Source of the DNA: JABMRP01 sp964444795
Lineage (GTDB): Bacteria; Planctomycetota; Planctomycetia; Pirellulales; Thermoguttaceae
DNA: 6,518 nt
Reading direction: 5' to 3'
Assembly (NCBI GenBank): GCA_964444795.1
Contig: CAYUIQ010000353.1
Span: 1-6,518 of the forward strand
The position numbers and the translations under genes were made by a program. The notes under the pieces were generated by a model that saw only the letters and a list, made by a program, of their open reading frames with translations, did no database searches and was not told the origin of the DNA. Of this stretch, positions 5,474 to 6,518 are shown one piece after another (the stretch's first letter is position 1; every line of letters starts with the position of its first letter).

Positions 5474-6319
5474 ATGCTGGAAGTCCAAGGATTGGTCAAA
5501 TCGTATCGCGGCCGCCGCGTGGTCGACGGCGTCGATTTTCGTGTCCGCCCGGGCGAGATCGTCGGCTTGCTCGGTCCCAACGGAGCCGGCAAGACGACCA
5601 GTTTTCGCATGACCTGCGGCATGATCGAGGCCGACGCGGGCAAAGTCATCCTCGCCGGCAAGGACGTGACCCACTGGCCCATGTATCGCCGGGCACGCGA
5701 CGGAGGCATGGGATACCTGGCCCAGGAACCCAGCGTCTTTCGCAAACTCACCGTCGAGAAGAACCTGCTGGGGGTCATGGAAATGCTCGGCGTCGATCGC
5801 CCGAGTAGAAACCGACGCTGCGAACAACTGCTGGCCCAGTTCGATATCACCCGCCTGAGAAAAAATCGGGCAATGTCGCTTTCCGGCGGAGAACGACGCC
5901 GGTTGGAAATCGCCCGCGCCTTGGTCTCCAATCCGAAAATCATCCTCATGGACGAACCGTTCGCGGGCATCGATCCGGTGACCGTGGCCAGTATCCAGAG
6001 CATCATCCGGAAACTTCGCGCCCAGGGAATCGCCTTTCTGATCACCGACCATCAGGTGCGCGAGACTCTGCAGATTTCCGACCGGAGTTACGTCATCAAG
6101 GAGGGGCAGGTCCTCTGCCACGGCTCGCCCGAGGAAGTGCTGCGCCACCCCGAAGCCCGGAAATCCTACTTCGGCGAAGGCTTGGGCGTGGATCAACTGG
6201 CAGCCACCGGCGGCGCTTCGCCGACAACGCCCCACGTGCGTTCCCCCAGCATCGCCCGGACCCACATCGCCTCTTCCCATCGCACGCCACCTTCGGGCTT
6301 GTCCCGGCCGCAACGCTGA
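5474..6319 (+). CDS. lptB: Lipopolysaccharide export ATP-binding protein LptB
   Basis: A 281-residue ABC ATPase that, with LptF and LptG in the inner membrane, powers transport of lipopolysaccharide to the outer membrane. All nucleotide-binding motifs are present: Walker A GPNGAGKTT (34-42), the Q-loop with Gln84 in GYLAQEPSVFRKLTV, signature LSGGERRR (136-143), Walker B ILMDEPFAGIDP (157-168) and the switch His193 in ITDHQVRE. The Q-loop region with SVFRKL and the stretch from GGERRR to EIARAL closely resemble E. coli LptB, separating it from the related branched-chain amino acid ATPases. The family usually ends near 240 residues, around the YFGEGL motif at 232-237. Here about 40 more residues rich in Ser, Pro, Thr and His follow, with no recognisable domain and no nearby stop in the other frames. 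It is probably cotranscribed with lep2. No lptA or lptC gene is visible in the window. Confidence 0.93.
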   Translation: MLEVQGLVKSYRGRRVVDGVDFRVRPGEIVGLLGPNGAGKTTSFRMTCGMIEADAGKVILAGKDVTHWPMYRRARDGGMGYLAQEPSVFRKLTVEKNLLGVMEMLGVDRPSRNRRCEQLLAQFDITRLRKNRAMSLSGGERRRLEIARALVSNPKIILMDEPFAGIDPVTVASIQSIIRKLRAQGIAFLITDHQVRETLQISDRSYVIKEGQVLCHGSPEEVLRHPEARKSYFGEGLGVDQLAATGGASPTTPHVRSPSIARTHIASSHRTPPSGLSRPQR

Positions 6320-6382
6320 CGGACCCCGACCGCCGCGGCTTCATGGCGATCCATCCACGCGAGGACGGGCGCGGAACGCCTT

Positions 6383-6442
6383 GGCGCCTTCCCCGACAGC
6401 CTCGATCGTCGAGTGGGTCGAGGCGGTTCTTCTGCTGGCGCC
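6383..6442 (+). other. Nested inverted repeats downstream of lptB
   Basis: GCCTCGA (6399-6405) can pair with TCGAGGC (6418-6424) over a 12-base loop, and GGCGCC (6383-6388) with GGCGCC (6437-6442) outside it. There is no U-tract, so this is at best a poor intrinsic terminator. It may be a 3'-end structure for the lep2-lptB transcript or chance pairing in GC-rich sequence. Otherwise nothing coding is seen in 6320-6518. Confidence 0.25.
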
Positions 6443-6452
6443 GGCCCGGCAC

Positions 6453-6481
6453 TTGACAATCTTATCGAAAGCGTCTCGAAT
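6453..6481 (+). promoter_or_regulatory. Possible sigma70-type promoter reading out of the window
   Basis: A perfect TTGACA -35 box (6453-6458) is followed after 17 bases by TCGAAT (6476-6481), which matches the -10 consensus at four of six positions. It would serve a gene beginning beyond the right end. The -35 and spacing are good, the -10 is weak. Confidence 0.35.
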
Positions 6482-6518
6482 TTGGGGGGACCAATCTGGT
6501 TCCCAAAACCCGAACGAT

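Noticed and set aside
3814..6045. A 743-codon open frame on the minus strand opposite lep2 and lptB
   Set aside because: It is antisense to two genes with complete catalytic motifs, shows no recognisable domain, and such long antisense frames are common in GC-rich DNA.

Overview
The window is a GC-rich, gene-dense stretch that most resembles a planctomycete (Pirellulales-like) chromosome. Three things point that way. Two signal peptidase I genes stand in tandem and both are greatly enlarged by inserted domains. LptB shows that the cell has an LPS-type outer membrane. A nicotinamide-nucleotide amidohydrolase-like domain is fused to a nucleotidyltransferase domain. The taxonomic call is inference from gene content; no rRNA or marker gene is present to confirm it.

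Layout, left to right. Positions 1-106 are a leader containing a strong hairpin and a Shine-Dalgarno (SD) sequence. mntP, a six-helix manganese exporter, follows on the plus strand (107-670). A minus-strand gene (start at 1819) runs convergently into it. It encodes a CinA/PncC-like domain with altered catalytic positions, joined to a NadD-like HxGH nucleotidyltransferase. Its open frame continues antisense into mntP down to 470, but a one-base indel in a CCCC run at 674-677 would end it at a stop overlapping the end of mntP. A divergent intergenic region (1820-1968) separates it from lep1 (1969-3360). A 189-bp gap then leads to lep2 (3550-5445), which is followed after 28 bp by lptB (5474-6319). 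The last 199 bp hold nested inverted repeats and a possible promoter reading out of the window.

How the genes fit together. lep1, lep2 and lptB form an envelope-biogenesis group: two type I signal peptidases for exported preproteins and the ATPase that drives lipopolysaccharide export. lep2 and lptB are very probably one operon. The mntP and minus-strand genes look like separate transcription units for metal export and pyridine-nucleotide metabolism.

The most notable unexplained signal is a short non-coding element shared by two separate intergenic regions. It reads CCCTGTAGCTGAA, four variable bases, CAAGAATTC. One copy lies upstream of the minus-strand gene (1874-1899) and one upstream of lep2 (3456-3481), each oriented with its downstream gene. 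A weaker third copy lies next to the first. The other notable features are the zinc-ribbon and beta-sandwich-like insertions inside both signal peptidases.
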